Both the position numbers and the translations under genes were made by a program. From the NCBI RefSeq assembly GCF_002288925.2, contig NW_022098066.1, forward strand, positions 80,774,695-80,838,694: DNA of 64,000 nt, given 5' to 3'. This document shows, one piece after another, positions 36,542 through 48,753 of the stretch (the stretch's first letter is position 1; the number at the start of each line of letters is the position of its first letter). Source of the DNA: Delphinapterus leucas. Its lineage: Eukaryota > Chordata > Mammalia > Artiodactyla > Monodontidae. The notes below the pieces were generated by a model. It did no database searches. It was not told where the DNA came from and saw nothing but the letters and a program-made list of their open reading frames with translations.

Positions 36542-36640
36542 TTATTTTTTAAGATTTTTAGAAATTTCATGTAATGTCTGAAACATTTATATTAACATAT
36601 TTTCATACAAATAACCCAAAGAAAGTTTAGTATTAGTTGT
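36542..36640 (-). other. Candidate 3' transduction of the full-length L1
   Basis: Read on the minus strand, the L1 3' UTR ends in an A-rich tail (about 36636-36660, 'aaacaaacaaacaaaa'). About 90 bp of unrelated sequence follows, then a second A-rich end ('cttaaaaaataaa') right at the target duplication. This is the layout of a transcript that passed the first polyadenylation signal. Confidence 0.65.
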
Positions 36641-36855
36641 TTTTTGTTTGTTTGTTTTATACTGCAGGTTCTTATTAGTCATCAATCTTATACACATCAG
36701 TGTATACATGTCAATCCCAATCGCCCAATTCAGCACACCACCATCCCTACCCCACCGCAGTTTCCCCCCCTTGGTGTCCATACGTTTGTTCTCTAGATCT
36801 GTGTCTCAACTTCTGCCCTGAAAACCGGTTCATCTGTACCATTTTTCTAGGTTCC

Positions 36856-39800
36856 TCATACATGCGTTAATATACGATATTTGTTTATCTCTTTCTGACT
36901 TACTTCACTCTGTATGACAGTCTCTAGACCAATCCACGTCTCTACAAATGACTCAATTTCGTTCCTTTTTATGGCCGAGTAATAATCCATTGTACATATG
37001 TACCACAACTTCTTTATCCATTCGTCTGTCGATGGGCATTTAGGTTGCTTCCATGACCTGGTTATTGTAAATAGTGCTGCAGTGAACATTGGGGTGCATG
37101 TGTCTTCCTGAATTATGGTTTTCTAAGGGTATATGCCCAGTAGTGGGATTGCTGGATCATATGGTAGTTCTATTTTTAGTTTTTTAAGGATCCTCCATAC
37201 TGTTCTCCATAGTGACCGTATCAATTTACATTCCCACCAACAGTGCAACAACCTCTCCAGCATTTGTTGTTTGTAGATTTTCTGATGATGCCCATTCTAA
37301 CTGCTGTGAGGTGACACCTCATTGTAGTTTTGATTTGCATTTCTCTAATAATTAGTGATGTTCAGCAGCTTTTCATGGGCTTCTTGGCCATCTGTATGTC
37401 TACTTTGGAGAAATGTCTGTTTAGGTCTTCTGCCCATTTTTGGATTGGGTTGTTTGTTTCTTTAATATTGAGCTGCATGAGCTGTTTATATATTTTGGAG
37501 ATTAATCCTTTTTCCGTTGATTCGTTTGCAAATATTTTCTCCCATTCTGAGGGTTGTCTTTTCGTCTTGTTTATGGTTTCCTTTGCTGTGCAAAAGCTTT
37601 GAAGTTTCATTAGATCCCATTTGTTTATTTTTGTTTTTATTTCCATTACTCTAGGAGGTGGATCGAAAAAGATGTTGCTGTGATTTATGTCAAAGAGTGT
37701 TCTTCCTATGTTTTCCTCTAAGAGTTTTATACTGTCCGGTCTTACATTTAGGTCTCGAATCCATTTTGAGTTTATTTTTGTGTATGGTGTTAGGGAGTGT
37801 TCTACTTTCATTCTTTTACATGTAGCTATCCAGTTTTCCCAGCACCACTTATTGAAGAGACTGTCTTTTCTCCATTGTATATCTCTGCCTCCTTTGTCAT
37901 AGATTAGTTGACCATAGGTGCGTGGGTTTATCTCTGGGCTTTCTATCTTGTTCCATTGATCTATGTTTCTGTTTTTGTGCCAGTACCATATTGTCTTGAT
38001 TACTGTAGCTTTGTAGTATAGTCTGAAGTCAGGGAGTCTGATTCCTCCAGCTCCGTTTTTTTCCCTCAAGACTGCTTTGGCTATTCGGGGTCTTTTGTGT
38101 CTCCATACAAATTTTAAGATGATTTGTTCGAGTTCCGTAAAAAATGCCATTGGTAATTTGACAGGAATTTCATTGAATCTGTAGATTGCTTTGGGTAGTA
38201 TAGACATTTTCACAATATCGATTCTTCCAGTCCAAGAACATGGTATATCTCTACATCTGTTGGTGTCACCTTTAATTTCTTTCATCAGTGTCTTATAGTT
38301 TTCTGCATACAGGTCTTTTGTCTCCCTAGGTAGGTTTATTCCTAGGTACTTTATTCTTTTTGTTGCAATGGTAAATGGGAGTGTTTCCATAATTTCTCTT
38401 TCAGATTTTTCATCATTAGTGTATAGGAATGTAAGAGATTTCTGTGCATTAATTTTGTATCCTGTTACTTTATCAAATTCATTGATTAGCTCTAGTAGTT
38501 TTCTGGTGGCATTTTTAGGATTCTCTATGTATAATATCATGTCATCTGCAAACAGTGACAGTTTTACTTCTTCTTTTCCAATTTGTATTCCTTTTATTTC
38601 TTTCTCTTCTCTGATTACTGTGGCTAGGACTTCCAAAACTATGTTGAATAATAGTGGTGAGAGTGGACATTCTTGTCTCGTTCCTGATCTTAGAGGAAAT
38701 GCTTTCAGTTTTTCACCATTGAGAATGATGTTTGCTGTCGGTTTTTCATATATGGCCTTTATTATGTTGAGGTAGGTTCCCTCTATGCCCACTTTCTGGA
38801 GAGTTTTGATCATAAATGGGTGTTGAATTTTGTCAAAAGCTTTTTCGGCATCTATTGAGATGATCATATGGTTTTTATTCTTCAATTTGTTAATATGGTT
38901 GCATCACATTGATTGATTTGCGTATATTGAAGAATCCTTGCATCCCTGGGTTAAATCCCACTTGATCGTGGTGTATGAGCCTTTTAATGTGTTGTTGGAT
39001 TCTGTTTGCTAGCATTTTGTTGAGGATTTTTGCATCTATATTCATCAGTGATACTGGTCTGTAATTTTCTTTTTTTGTATTATCTTTGTCTGGTTTTGGT
39101 ATCAGTGTGATGATGGCCTCATAGAATGAGTTTGGGAGTGTTCCTTCCTCTGCAATTTTTTGAAAGACTTTGAGAAGGATGAGTGTTAGCTCTTCTCTGA
39201 ATGTTTGATAGAATTCACCTGTGAAGCCATCTGGTCCTGGACTTCTGTTTGTTGGAAGAGTTTTAATCACAGTTTCAATTTCATTACTTGTGATTGGTCT
39301 GTTCATATTTTCTGTTTCTTCCTGGTTCAGTCTTGGAAGGTTTATACCTTTCTAAGAATTTGTCCATTTCTTCCAGGTTGTCCATTTTATTGGCATAGAG
39401 TTGCTTGTAGTAGTCTCTTAGGATGCTTTGTGTTTCTGCGGTGTCTCTTGTAACTTCTCCTTTTTCATTTCTAATTTTACTGGTTTGAGTCCTCTCCCTC
39501 TTTTTCTTGATGAGTGTGGCTAATGGTTTATCAATTTTGTTTATCTTCTCAAAGAACCAGCTTTTAGTTTTATTGATCTTTGCTATTGTTTTCTTTGTTT
39601 CTATTTCATTTATTACTGCTCTGATTTTTATGATTTCTTTCCTTCTGCTAACTTTGGGTTTTGTTTGTTCTTCTTTCTCTAGTTCTTTTAGGTGTAAAGT
39701 TAGATTGTTTACTTGAGACTTTTCTTGTTCCTTGAGGTAGGCTTGTATAGCTATAAGTTTCCCCCTTAGAACTGCTTTTGCTGCATCCCATAGGTTTTGG

Positions 39801-40865
39801 ATTGTCGTGTTTTCATTGTCATTTGTCTCTAGGTATTTTTTGATTTCCTCTTTGATTTCTTCAGTGATCTCTTGGTTATTTAGTAACATATTGTTTAGCC
39901 TCCATGTGTTTGTGTTTTTTACGTTTTTTTCCCTGTAATTCATTTCTAATCTCACAGTGTTGTGGTCAGAAAAGATTCTTGATATGATTTCAATTTTCTT
40001 AACTTTACTGAGGCTTGATTTGTGACCCAAGATGTGATCTATCCTGGAAAGTGTTCCGTGCGCACTTGAGAAGAAAGTGTATTCTTCTGCTTTTGGATAG
40101 AATGTCCTATAAATAGCAATTAAATCTATATGGTCTATTGTGTCATTTTTTTTTTTTTTATGGCACACGGGCCTCTCACTGTTGTGGCCTCTCCCACTGC
40201 GGAGCACAGGCTCTGGACGCGCAGGCTCAGCAGCCATGGCTCACGGGCCCAGACGCTCCACAGCATGTGGGATCTTCCCGGACCGGGGCACGAACCCGTG
40301 TCCCCTGCATCGGCAGGCAGACTCCCAACCACTGCGCCACCAGAGAAGCCCCTCTATTGTGTCATTTAAGGCTTCTGTTTCCATATTTATTTTCATTTTG
40401 CATGATCTGTGCATTGGAGTAAGTGAGGTGTTAAAGTCCCCCACTATTATTGTGTTACTGTCGATTTCCTCTTTTATAGCTGTTAGCAGTTGCCTTATGT
40501 ATTGAGGTGCTCCTATATTGGGTGCATATATATTTATAATTCTCTTATCTTCTTCTTGGATTGATCCTTGATCATTATGTAGTGTCCTTCCTTGTCTCTT
40601 GTAACATTCTTTATTTTAAAGTCTATTTTACCTGATATGAGTATAGCTACTCCAGATTTCTTTTGATTTCCATTTGCATGGAATATCTTTTTCCATCTCC
40701 TCATTTTCAGTTGGTATGTGTCCCTAGGTCTGAAATGGGTCTCTTGTAGTCAGCATATATATGGGTCTTGTTTTTGTATCCATTCAGCAAGCCTGTGTCT
40801 TTTGGTTGGAGCATTTAATCCATTCACGTTTAAGGTAATTATCTATATGTATGCTCCTATGACCA
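36856..40865 (-). pseudogene. L1 ORF2 (endonuclease-reverse transcriptase), inactivated
   Basis: The endonuclease start is visible near 40865 ('ITLNVNGLNAPTKRH') with an in-frame stop soon after 'QDPYIC'. A SINE interrupts it at 40149-40352. The linker piece is 39284-40149. Frameshifts fall near 39345 and 38888. The largest open piece (37362-38885, 507 codons) holds the reverse transcriptase with the FADD motif ('[13 protein letters not shown]') and ends at a stop after 'KKPMKSC'. The C-terminal piece ends in 'YRILTHV' at 36856. The full-length family protein is about 1,275 residues. Confidence 0.9.
40134..40367 (-). mobile_element. CHR-type SINE, short form, nested in L1 ORF2
   Basis: The target tctattgtgtcattt is duplicated exactly at 40134-40148 and 40353-40367. 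The SINE is antisense, with the T tail at 40149-40160 and the head 'caccagagaagcccc'. Orientation matches the L1 it entered. Confidence 0.96.
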
Positions 40866-40934
40866 TTTTCTTAATTGTTTTGGGTTTGTTTTGGTAGACC
40901 CTTTTCTTCTCTTGTGTTTCCCACTTAGAGAAGT

Positions 40935-41830
40935 TCCTTTAGCATTTGTTGTAGAGCCGGTTTGGTGGTGCTGAATTCTTTAGCTTTTGCTTGTCTGTAA
41001 AGCTTTTGATTTCTCCATCGAATCTGAATGAGAACCTTGTTGAGTAGAGTAATCTTGGTTGTAGGTTCTTCCCTTTCTTCACTTTAAGTATATCATGCCA
41101 CTCCCTTCTGGCTTGTTGAGTTTCTGCTGAGAAATCAGCTGTTAACCTTATGGGTGTTCCCTTGTATGTTATTTGTCATTTTTCCCTTGTTGCTTTCAAT
41201 AATTTTTCTTTGTCTTCAATTTTTGCCAATTTGATTACTATGTATCTTAGGGTGTTTCTCCTTGGGTTTATCCTATATGGGACTCTCTGTGCTTCCTGGA
41301 CTTGGGTGGCTATTTCCTTTCCCATGTTAGGGAAGTTTTCAACTATAATCTCTTCAAATATTTTCTTGGGTCCTTTCTCTCTCTCTTCTCCTTTTGGGAC
41401 CCCTATAATGCAAATGTTGTTGCATTTAATGTTGTCCCAGGGGTCTCTTAGGCTGTCTTCATTTCTTTTCATTCTTTTTTCTTTAGTCTTTTCCACAGGA
41501 GTGAATTCCACCATTCTGTCTTCCAGGTCACTTATCCGTTCTTCTGCCTCAGTTATTCTGCTGTTGATTCCTTCTAGTGTATTTTTCATTTCAGTTATTG
41601 TATTGTTCATCTCTGTTTGTTTGTTCTTTAATTCTTCTAGGTCTTTGTTAAAATTTCTTGCAGCTTCTTGATCTTTGCCTCCATTCTTTTTCTGAGGTCC
41701 CAGATCATCTTCACTATCATTATTCTGAATTGTTTTTCTGGAAGGTTGCCTATCTCCACTTCATTTAGTTGTGTTTCTGGGGTTTTATCTTGTCCCTTCA
41801 TCTGGTACATAGCCCTCTGCCTTTTCATCT
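40935..41830 (-). pseudogene. L1 ORF1 (RNA-binding chaperone), inactivated
   Basis: ORF1p normally forms trimers that bind L1 RNA. Here the N-terminal part (41637-41828) and the coiled-coil plus RRM part (41176-41610, with heptad-like 'ITEAEERISDLEDRM' and 'NICIIGVPKGEE') are in different frames. A stop at 41176, just after 'KATREK', cuts off the C-terminal domain, whose remains continue to about 40935. At least one frameshift and one stop disable it. Confidence 0.85.
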
Positions 41831-41869
41831 TGTCTATCTTTCTGTGAATGTGGTTTTTGTTCCACAGGC

Positions 41870-42718
41870 TGCAGGATTGTAGTTCTTGCTTTTGCTGTTT
41901 GCCCTCTGGTGGATGAGGCTATCTAAGAGGCTTGATGGGAAGGGCTGGTGGTGGGTAGAGCTGACTGTTGCTCTGGTGGGCAGAGCTCAATAAAACTTTA
42001 ATCCACTTGACTGTTGATGGGTGGGGCTGGGTTCCCTCCCTGTTGGTTGTTTGGCCTGAGGCAACCCAACACTGGAGCCTACGTGGGCTCTTTCGTGGGA
42101 CTAATGACAGACTCTGGGAGGGTTTACACTAAGGAGTACTTCCAGAACTTCTGCTGCCAGTGTCCTTGTCCCCACGGTGAAACAGAGCCACCCCCTGCCT
42201 CTGCAGGAGACCCTCCAACAATAGCAGGTAGGTCTGGTTCAGTCTCCCCCAGGGTCACTGCTCTTTCCCCTGGGTCCCGATGCCCACAGTACTTTGTGTG
42301 TGCCCTCCAAGAGTGGAGTCTCTGTTTCCCCCCAGTCCTGTCGAAGTCCTGCAATCAATTCCCACTAGGCTTCAAAGTCTGATTCTCTAGGAATTCCTCC
42401 ACCGGTTGCCAGATCCCCAGGTTGGGAAGCCTGACATGGTGCTCAGAACCTTCACTCCAGTGGGTGGACTTCTGTGGTATAAGTGTTCACCAGTCTGTGA
42501 GTCACCCACCCACCAGTTATGGGATTTGATTTTACTGTGATTGCGCCCCTTCTACCATCTCATTGTGGCTTCTCCTTTGTCTTTGGATGTGGGGTATCTT
42601 TTTTGGTGAGTTCCAGTGTCTTCCTGTCAATGATTGTCCAGCAGCTAGTTATGATTCTAGTGTTCTCGCAAGAGGGAGTGACAGCACATCCTTCTACTCC
42701 ACCATCTTGGTTCCTCTC
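41870..42718 (-). promoter_or_regulatory. L1 5' UTR (internal promoter region)
   Basis: GC-rich leader of the full-length L1, starting at 42718 with 'aaccaagatggtggagtaga'. In active copies this region drives sense transcription and often contains a YY1 site, matching the 'caagatgg' here. No tandem monomers are seen. Confidence 0.7.
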
Positions 42719-42811
42719 CACTCAAGGACCTTTAATAACTCTCTCTTGCCTAGAGTGTGGAATCCAAGTTCCCAAGACTGGGAGCAGATAACTTTTGATG
42801 AGAAGACACGA

Positions 42812-43300
42812 TGATTTATTCATTTTTATTTATCCCTGGGGCTTAGCACATAGAAGGCACTCAGTAAATCTTTGTTAAAGGGATGGATTTTGTTTGCTTT
42901 CTAAGTCTTCCTCTATAACCTGGTCTCATTCTACTCACCCACTTTTTCTTCTTCTTTTTAATATAAACACTATATTCTAATTAAACTTATCTTTGACTAG
43001 TTTTCCCCACCCTCTTCCTCATCTACCCACAAAATCACGGCTAGTTATTATTTCCATGTCTTTACTCATTATGACCCACCACTGAAATGATCCCTTCTCC
43101 GCTGTAAGTTTTTCTTAGATCAAGCCTTGCCTCCTTTAGGAAAGTGTCATTAATTCTTCTAGCCAACACTAACAACTTCATTTCAATAACTGTTTTATGT
43201 CTCTTAATAGGGTTCATGCTTAGGCAAAGGATCCCCCAGGCATATTCTATTTCTTTTAGTTTCCACTGTGCCTAGGTCAGTGTTAGACACACAGTGAAAT
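42812..43300 (+). mobile_element. L2 LINE 3' fragments
   Basis: Two pieces: a terminus at 42812-42895 ('cacatagaaggcactcagta') and a 3' ORF/UTR piece to 43300 ('caagccttgcctcctttagg', 'gtgttagacacacagtg'). Confidence 0.55.
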
Positions 43301-43439
43301 TCGGGACTCACTGTCTGTTGTTGATTACTGGAGGCCTTTGTCTCAAGCATAGAAAAGATAGTTTCCTCTCCACTGGACTTTCATGCACTCTCTCTACGAG
43401 TTTTGCACTTTCATCTCTGCCTTGCTGGCAGGGTCTTGC

Positions 43440-43533
43440 ACTGAGTAGGTACCAGATGATTTGGAGTCAAGAGGCCTGTATTCAAATTCCAGCTCTAGCT
43501 ATGTGTATTGGTCAGGGTTCTCCAGAGAAACAG

Positions 43534-43575
<42 letters not shown>

Positions 43576-44260
43576 ATTAAGAAGGACTTTAAAAAGAGCA
43601 CAACAAATACAGATTTATACATATAATATATATATTTGATGAATATATATGTATACATATATATATATAAAAGAGATTTATTTTAAGGAATTGGCTCTCA
43701 CAATTCTGGAGGCTGAGAAATCCCCCAGTCTGCCACGTGTAGCTCCAGTCTAACCCGAAGGTCTGAGAACGAGGAGAACAAATGTAAGGTGTAAGTTTGA
43801 GCCTGAGGGCAGGAGAGGACTGATGTCCCCACTCACACAGTGGAGCCAAGAGCACAAATTCTCCCTTCCTCTGTCTTTTTGTTCTGTTCAAGCCCTCAAC
43901 AGGTTGGATAATGCCGCCCCACCCCACATTGGCGAGGGCAATCTGCTTTATTTCGTCCACTGATTTAAATGCTAGTCTCTTCTAGAAACGCAGGCACAGA
44001 CAGATCTAGAAATAACGTTTAACCAAACATCTGGGCATTCCATGACCCAGTCAGGTTGACACATAAAATTAACCACCACAGTGTATGCTTCTGGGTAAGC
44101 TAATTCAGTTTGTTAGCTTCAGTTTACTCACAAATATTAAGTAACAGTAATAATTGCTCCACATGATTGAGGATAAGATGTGATAAATGTGTATGAACAG
44201 AGCTTTATAAACTATAAAGTGCTTGGTAAACATTAGTTAGTTTTAGGGGCTCAATAAAAC
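43440..44260 (+). mobile_element. MIR SINE split by an LTR-like repeat
   Basis: The MIR 5' half at 43440-43504 ends 'ccagctctagctatgtg'. The MIR continues at about 44084 ('cttctgggtaagctaattca', 'aagtgcttggtaaacattag'). The LTR-like repeat lies between. Confidence 0.65.
43505..44083 (-). mobile_element. Old LTR-like repeat, second copy, with (AT)n
   Basis: Same family as 18985-19462, in reverse: 'tattggtcagggttctccag' at the left and 'aggttgacacataaaattaa' with 'ccaccaca' at the right. A long (AT)n microsatellite at about 43536-43572 and more AT-rich repeats to 43670 occupy the place where the other copy has 'tatctatc' repeats. Confidence 0.75.
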
Positions 44261-45051
44261 ATCCTTGAATGAATGTGTCAGAGAATTACTCATCATTCCT
44301 CGTGTGGTGCCCAGATGAGGAGGTTCATGACAAAATGGTTTGACAGAAAACTCATAGGATACCAGCCACCTCATCTGTATTTGCTGTGTTATTTCTCAAG
44401 GTCCTTCTTAATGTGTTATTTTCTAAATTTCTTTCTTCTTCACTTTAATTAGCATACAGAGGATTCTCCAGCTATCGTCACTATTTTAATAAGCACTTAA
44501 GACATACTTTTCCATTTATCTCTATTTTTTTTCTCACTTGGATTATTTTACGTGGTCTCCCTATCCTAAGTGAGGTTCACCACCTTCTAAAGAGTGGCTT
44601 TGCTTATCCCCTCCCCTGAATTCTCCAAGGAGATGCTATGTAGGTTAATGGACAGGTTAGCTTATAGGGATCCCCCTTATACCTCTCCCTCCAGGACCTT
44701 TCTGCACCTCCCACTCCCTGCTGTCATTCCTTTGGTAGGAATTCCAAATGGGAAGGGGCCCCATGTTGATGAGACCAACTGCTGAACTGCAAATGATAAC
44801 TCATTCTGATGTGGCACTGATAGAGGAGAAAGGCTGAGGGAGGCGTGCACCTGAGCAGTAGGCGGTGGCACTGGTCCAAGGAGAAGCATCTGGACAATCT
44901 TTGACAACAGCACATGCCTGGCTTAGGATGTTTTTTTTTTCCCTCCATTTATTATGATCAGGTCTAAGAATAGAGAAGAGCTTGGCAGAAAAGCCCTAGA
45001 GGGCAAGCTGTTCTACTTAATATCTCTAATGATCAACAACTGAGATACAGC
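44261..45051. other. Unassigned flank
   Basis: No gene or named repeat recognised. Confidence 0.4.
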
Positions 45052-45784
45052 AGTCCTTTGTTATCCATGGGGGGATACGTTCAAAGACCCCAAGTGGATG
45101 CCTGAAACCACGAATAGTACCAAACCCTATATATACTATGTTTTTCCCTAGACATCCACACCTATGATGTTTAATTTATAAATTAGGCACAGTAAGAGAT
45201 TAACAACAGTAACTAATAATAAAATAGAACAATTATATCAATATATTGAAATAAAAGTTATGTGAATATGGTCTCTCTCTCTCAAAATACCTTTTTGTAC
45301 AAATTTAATGCCTTTTCCATCTTAACTAACCTCAAGCTTAACTAACCTTAAGCAACCACAGCATATGATTTTTGTTTCTCTCCCTTTTAAAGTCAAGAAC
45401 TTTTACCTTTTTACTTAAAGGAAGCACTTTACAGCTTCTCTTTGGCAAATCCAAGTTGCTGGCATCACAACTCTAGTGCTTTGGGGTTTTCATTAAATAA
45501 AACAAGGGTGACTTGAACACAAACACTGCGATACAGGATAGTCGATCTGATAACAAAGATGGTTACTAAGTGACTAACGGGTGGGAGATACAAGACAAAA
45601 GGATGGTTCACACCCCAGCAGGAAGTGTGTGAGATTTCATCACGCTACTCAGAACACCATACAATTTAAAATTTATCGATTATTTATTTCTGGAATTTTC
45701 AATTTAATATTTTCGGACCTCAGTTGACTGCAGGTAACTGAAAGCATGGAAATCAAAACCACGGATGAGGGGGAATCTACTGTA
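45052..45784. mobile_element. Tigger-like non-autonomous DNA transposon
   Basis: The ends are inverted: 'cagtcctttgttatccatgg' at the left and 'accacggatgagggggaatc' plus 'tactgta' at the right. The interior includes 'ccccaagtggatgcctgaaa' and 'tcagttgactgcaggtaact', known from Tigger-derived elements. No transposase frame remains. An internal direct repeat 'cttaactaacct' lies near 45320. Confidence 0.75.
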
Positions 45785-46159
45785 CAGTCCATTTATGTTT
45801 GAGCTACGCTGGAGGGTGTGGATGGTGGATATGTGTAAATTTCTTACCTTTTGGCCAAGTGATTTCAATTCTAAGTTGTAAACAAAAATTCAGTTATGAT
45901 GTTCATCACAGTGTGTTTATAGTAGGTTGGAAAATAATCTAAATTTCTGCCAATAGGAAATTGATTAATTCATTAATAGTGGCTCATAAATATGATGAAA
46001 TATTATGCACCTATTAAAATGATGTTTCAGAAGAGTATTAAATTATATGAAAACATTTCTAGGTATATTATTAACTATGAAAAAGCAAGTTACTAACATA
46101 GTTTGTACAATCTGATCTCAAGTTTATGTGTGTGTGAAGCAGTAGATCTTAAAATAAAG

Positions 46160-46390
46160 CACATTCTTAAGAGTTACGCTGCTTTGGTTCAAATCCCAGC
46201 TCTACCACTTAATATATGTATGGCCTTGGGCAAGTCAGCCTCTCCTGCCTCAGTTTCCACATATGTTAAGCAGAGGTAATAATTATGCCAATCTCATGAG
46301 GTTGTTCTGAGGGTTAAAATTAATCCACATAAAGTGCTTAGACCAGTGCCTGCTCACAGCATTTATGGAGTAGATATTAGCTATTGAGAA
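46160..46390 (+). mobile_element. MIR SINE
   Basis: Nearly complete: 'gctttggttcaaatcccagc', 'cagcctctcctgcctcagtt', 'aggttgttctgagggttaaa', 'aagtgcttagaccagtgcct'. Confidence 0.85.
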
Positions 46391-46536
46391 AGACAAATAT
46401 ACAGAGGAGAGAAGTCTTATGGAGAACTCTGAAGAATCCTAGCAGGGAGCTATTTGGTGTCAATGAGCAGAGCCAGGTGGCAGCTATAGCTGAGAATGAG
46501 GCTCTCAGTGCCTGAGTAAAAAAGAGAAAGGACTCA

Positions 46537-46590
46537 CATAATATTGTAAATCAACTATACTTCAATTTTTTTTTTTTTTTTAAAAAGGGC
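46537..46590 (+). mobile_element. Tiny L1 3'-terminal fragment with T-rich tract
   Basis: 'cataatattgtaaatcaact' and 'atacttcaat' are the last bases of a cetartiodactyl L1. A run of about 16 T and then A follows, instead of a pure A tail. No target duplication was found. Confidence 0.6.
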
Positions 46591-46759
46591 GAGTGAGAGC
46601 ACAGTCACATCTTTGATACAGTGGGGAGCATCTTGGGTTGAGTATGGGATGGTAGAAGTCTTGTCTGCTTTGGAATCAGAAAGATCTGAGCTCAGTCCTT
46701 ATTACCCTCTCCCTTTATCCCTTCAGTCCTTCTCTCCTCTCCCCTCCCCTCCCCTTCCC

Positions 46760-46870
46760 TTCTACTTTTCTCATTCTTTCACTTATTCAACAAACTTTCT
46801 GAGCTCTGCTTTGTTTTAGGTATTATGGTAAACTATGGGAATACAAAGGTATATAAAATACGTTGTGTAT
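46760..46870 (-). mobile_element. L2 3' end, antisense
   Basis: 'cttattcaacaaactttctg' and 'aaactatgggaatacaaagg' fit the reversed L2 terminus. A CT-rich simple tract precedes it (about 46725-46765). Confidence 0.5.
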
Positions 46871-48753
46871 CTTCAAGGGGGATATAGGGTCTGATGGTGG
46901 TGATGGTTACCTCAACAGACAGTTCCATGATGGTGTGCTCAGTGCTTTGGTTTAGATATTCATCAGGTATTGCAAGAGCAAGAGGACTGGTAATTAAACC
47001 TGATTTTGTGATGAGGGGGTGGATGGTGGGACATGTGGGGGCAGGGTGCTTCCCAGAAAAGGGGCCACAAACTGAGTTGTAGGAAGGTAAAAGTAGATGA
47101 AGATGGGAAGAGTGAATAGCACATATGATGCACACAGGGTTGAGACACTGGCTTGAGGAACTGAAAAGAGCTCCATATGGTATGGGAGATTGGCGTCAAT
47201 GGAGGAGCAGTAAGAAAGGTGGGCAGGAGCCAGACCATGATGGGCCTGGTGTGTTAAGATGAGGATTCACTTTTATTCTGAAAGCATGGGAAGTTCTGAG
47301 GAGCTCTTTATCCTGGAAAGTCATGGAAAGTAACTGATAGATTTTGGGCAGAAAGCATCAGAATCATTTCTGTGTTTGGCTATGTGATCTTGGGTACTGT
47401 AACCTTTATGAGCCTCATTTCTATAATGAGGCTTGTAAATCTTCAAGCTAACAATATTAAAACCTACCTTGTTGGGTGACTGTAAAAAATGAGAGAATGT
47501 CCATAGGGCACATAGTATAGTACCTGGGTTTATACTTATAATATGGTGGATAGCTTCAAAAACAGAAAAAGGGCTTGATAAATCAGAGAGAATGCTGGAC
47601 TTGAAATAAGAATCTGTCTTTAAATCTTGGTTCTGCCACTTCCTGGTTCTGTGACCTTGAGTACCTCACTTGACCTCTCTGAGCCTCAGTGTTCTCACTT
47701 ATGAACTGGAAACAAAATCACCCTCATATTAAAGTAGGATACTGCTTGCCATTAAAAAGTTCACAGTACAAATGATTTCTCTCCTCTCTTTTTTTCTCTC
47801 TCTCACTCTCTGTCTCTCTTTGTTCTCTTTCTTCTGAAGCTGCAGGCTTTTGTAAATTAACCCTCTGCTTCATTAGGAAGGACACCCTGAGGTGGGATCT
47901 CACATCACCGGTACCTTGACTCATAAACCAGCATATTGGGAGCACCATCTGGAGGTTCCTGCAGCCAGGGGAAGGAGGAGAGGCGGTGGCTGGCCTGCCA
48001 GGGAGGTAAGCAAGTGTGTGCACAGAGCGCAATCTCACCTAGCGGCCCGCTGAGCCACTCCTTGAAGGCCTACACGGGTGTAGACCAAAGTCAAGGCCTA
48101 CATCAAGGAAAAGTGTTACCACGTGTTCCCGCACAGAGACTAAAGGAGAGAGGGCTGCTCATGGCAAGGTGGGGAGGAGGGTAGAGGTGGGAGTGAGTAA
48201 CCAGGGGAGGAAGGGAGAAAAACAGAAGAGCTGCCAATATAAAGAATTCATTAGAGGAGAGTCATGTTGTGACCTCCAAGACGAAGATGAGTGAAAATTC
48301 TTGTATAATTTAATACTCTCTGGAAATACACCAAACCACATGCTCTCTGAGCAGGTTGCATCTTTTACCTCGTTTCAGGGAAGTCATAACTCCCAACTAC
48401 TCTGCATATTGCTTACTTAGTCTGAGCTTTTTGAAACGTGCTGGCAAGTTAGAGGGAGAGGCGGCAGTTAGAGAAGTCTGGCTAACAATCTGAGGGAGGG
48501 AAGCGTCCTAGCAGAGTGCCACGCGGGCCATCAGGCAGCCTTACCTCTGGGGACAGAAGTGTCATCTGTCTGTGTCACTTTCTCCAGCTCTCTCAGGTAG
48601 TCAGATGAGTCCAGTGGCTTTGAAACGTTAAAAAAAAAAAAAAAGTATTAGAAATGTCTTTAAGAACTCTTATGAAGTGATGGCACCCCTTTGGAAGAAA
48701 ACCAAACAAACCAAAGATCTGTTCGCAAATCTAATACATTAAAAATACATTCA
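46871..48753. other. Flank with MIR fragments and simple repeats
   Basis: MIR-like pieces lie at about 47370-47540 and 47595-47700 ('gtgaccttgagtacctcac', 'tctctgagcctcagtgttct'). A CT-rich tract spans 47778-47830 and an A run lies at about 48629-48643. 47180-47360 resembles the unnamed old repeat at 6500-6760. No exon recognised. Confidence 0.45.

Larger units (their letters stand above)
36527..42733 (-). mobile_element. Full-length antisense L1 with perfect 15-bp target duplication
   Basis: The target cactcaaggaccttt is duplicated exactly at 36527-36541 and 42719-42733. Between them is a complete L1 on the minus strand. The 5' end at 42718 reads 'tggagaggaaccaagatggt'. Then come the 5' UTR, ORF1, ORF2, the 3' UTR, an A-rich tail, about 100 bp of non-L1 sequence, and a second A-rich tail at the target. 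A SINE is nested in ORF2. Both ORFs are broken, so the element is dead, but it is much less decayed than the host L1 at 23-33 kb. Confidence 0.95.

Noticed and set aside
37362..38885. 507-codon open frame on the minus strand
   Set aside because: It is the reverse-transcriptase part of a dead full-length L1 (FADD motif, flanking frameshifts, nested SINE), not a host gene.
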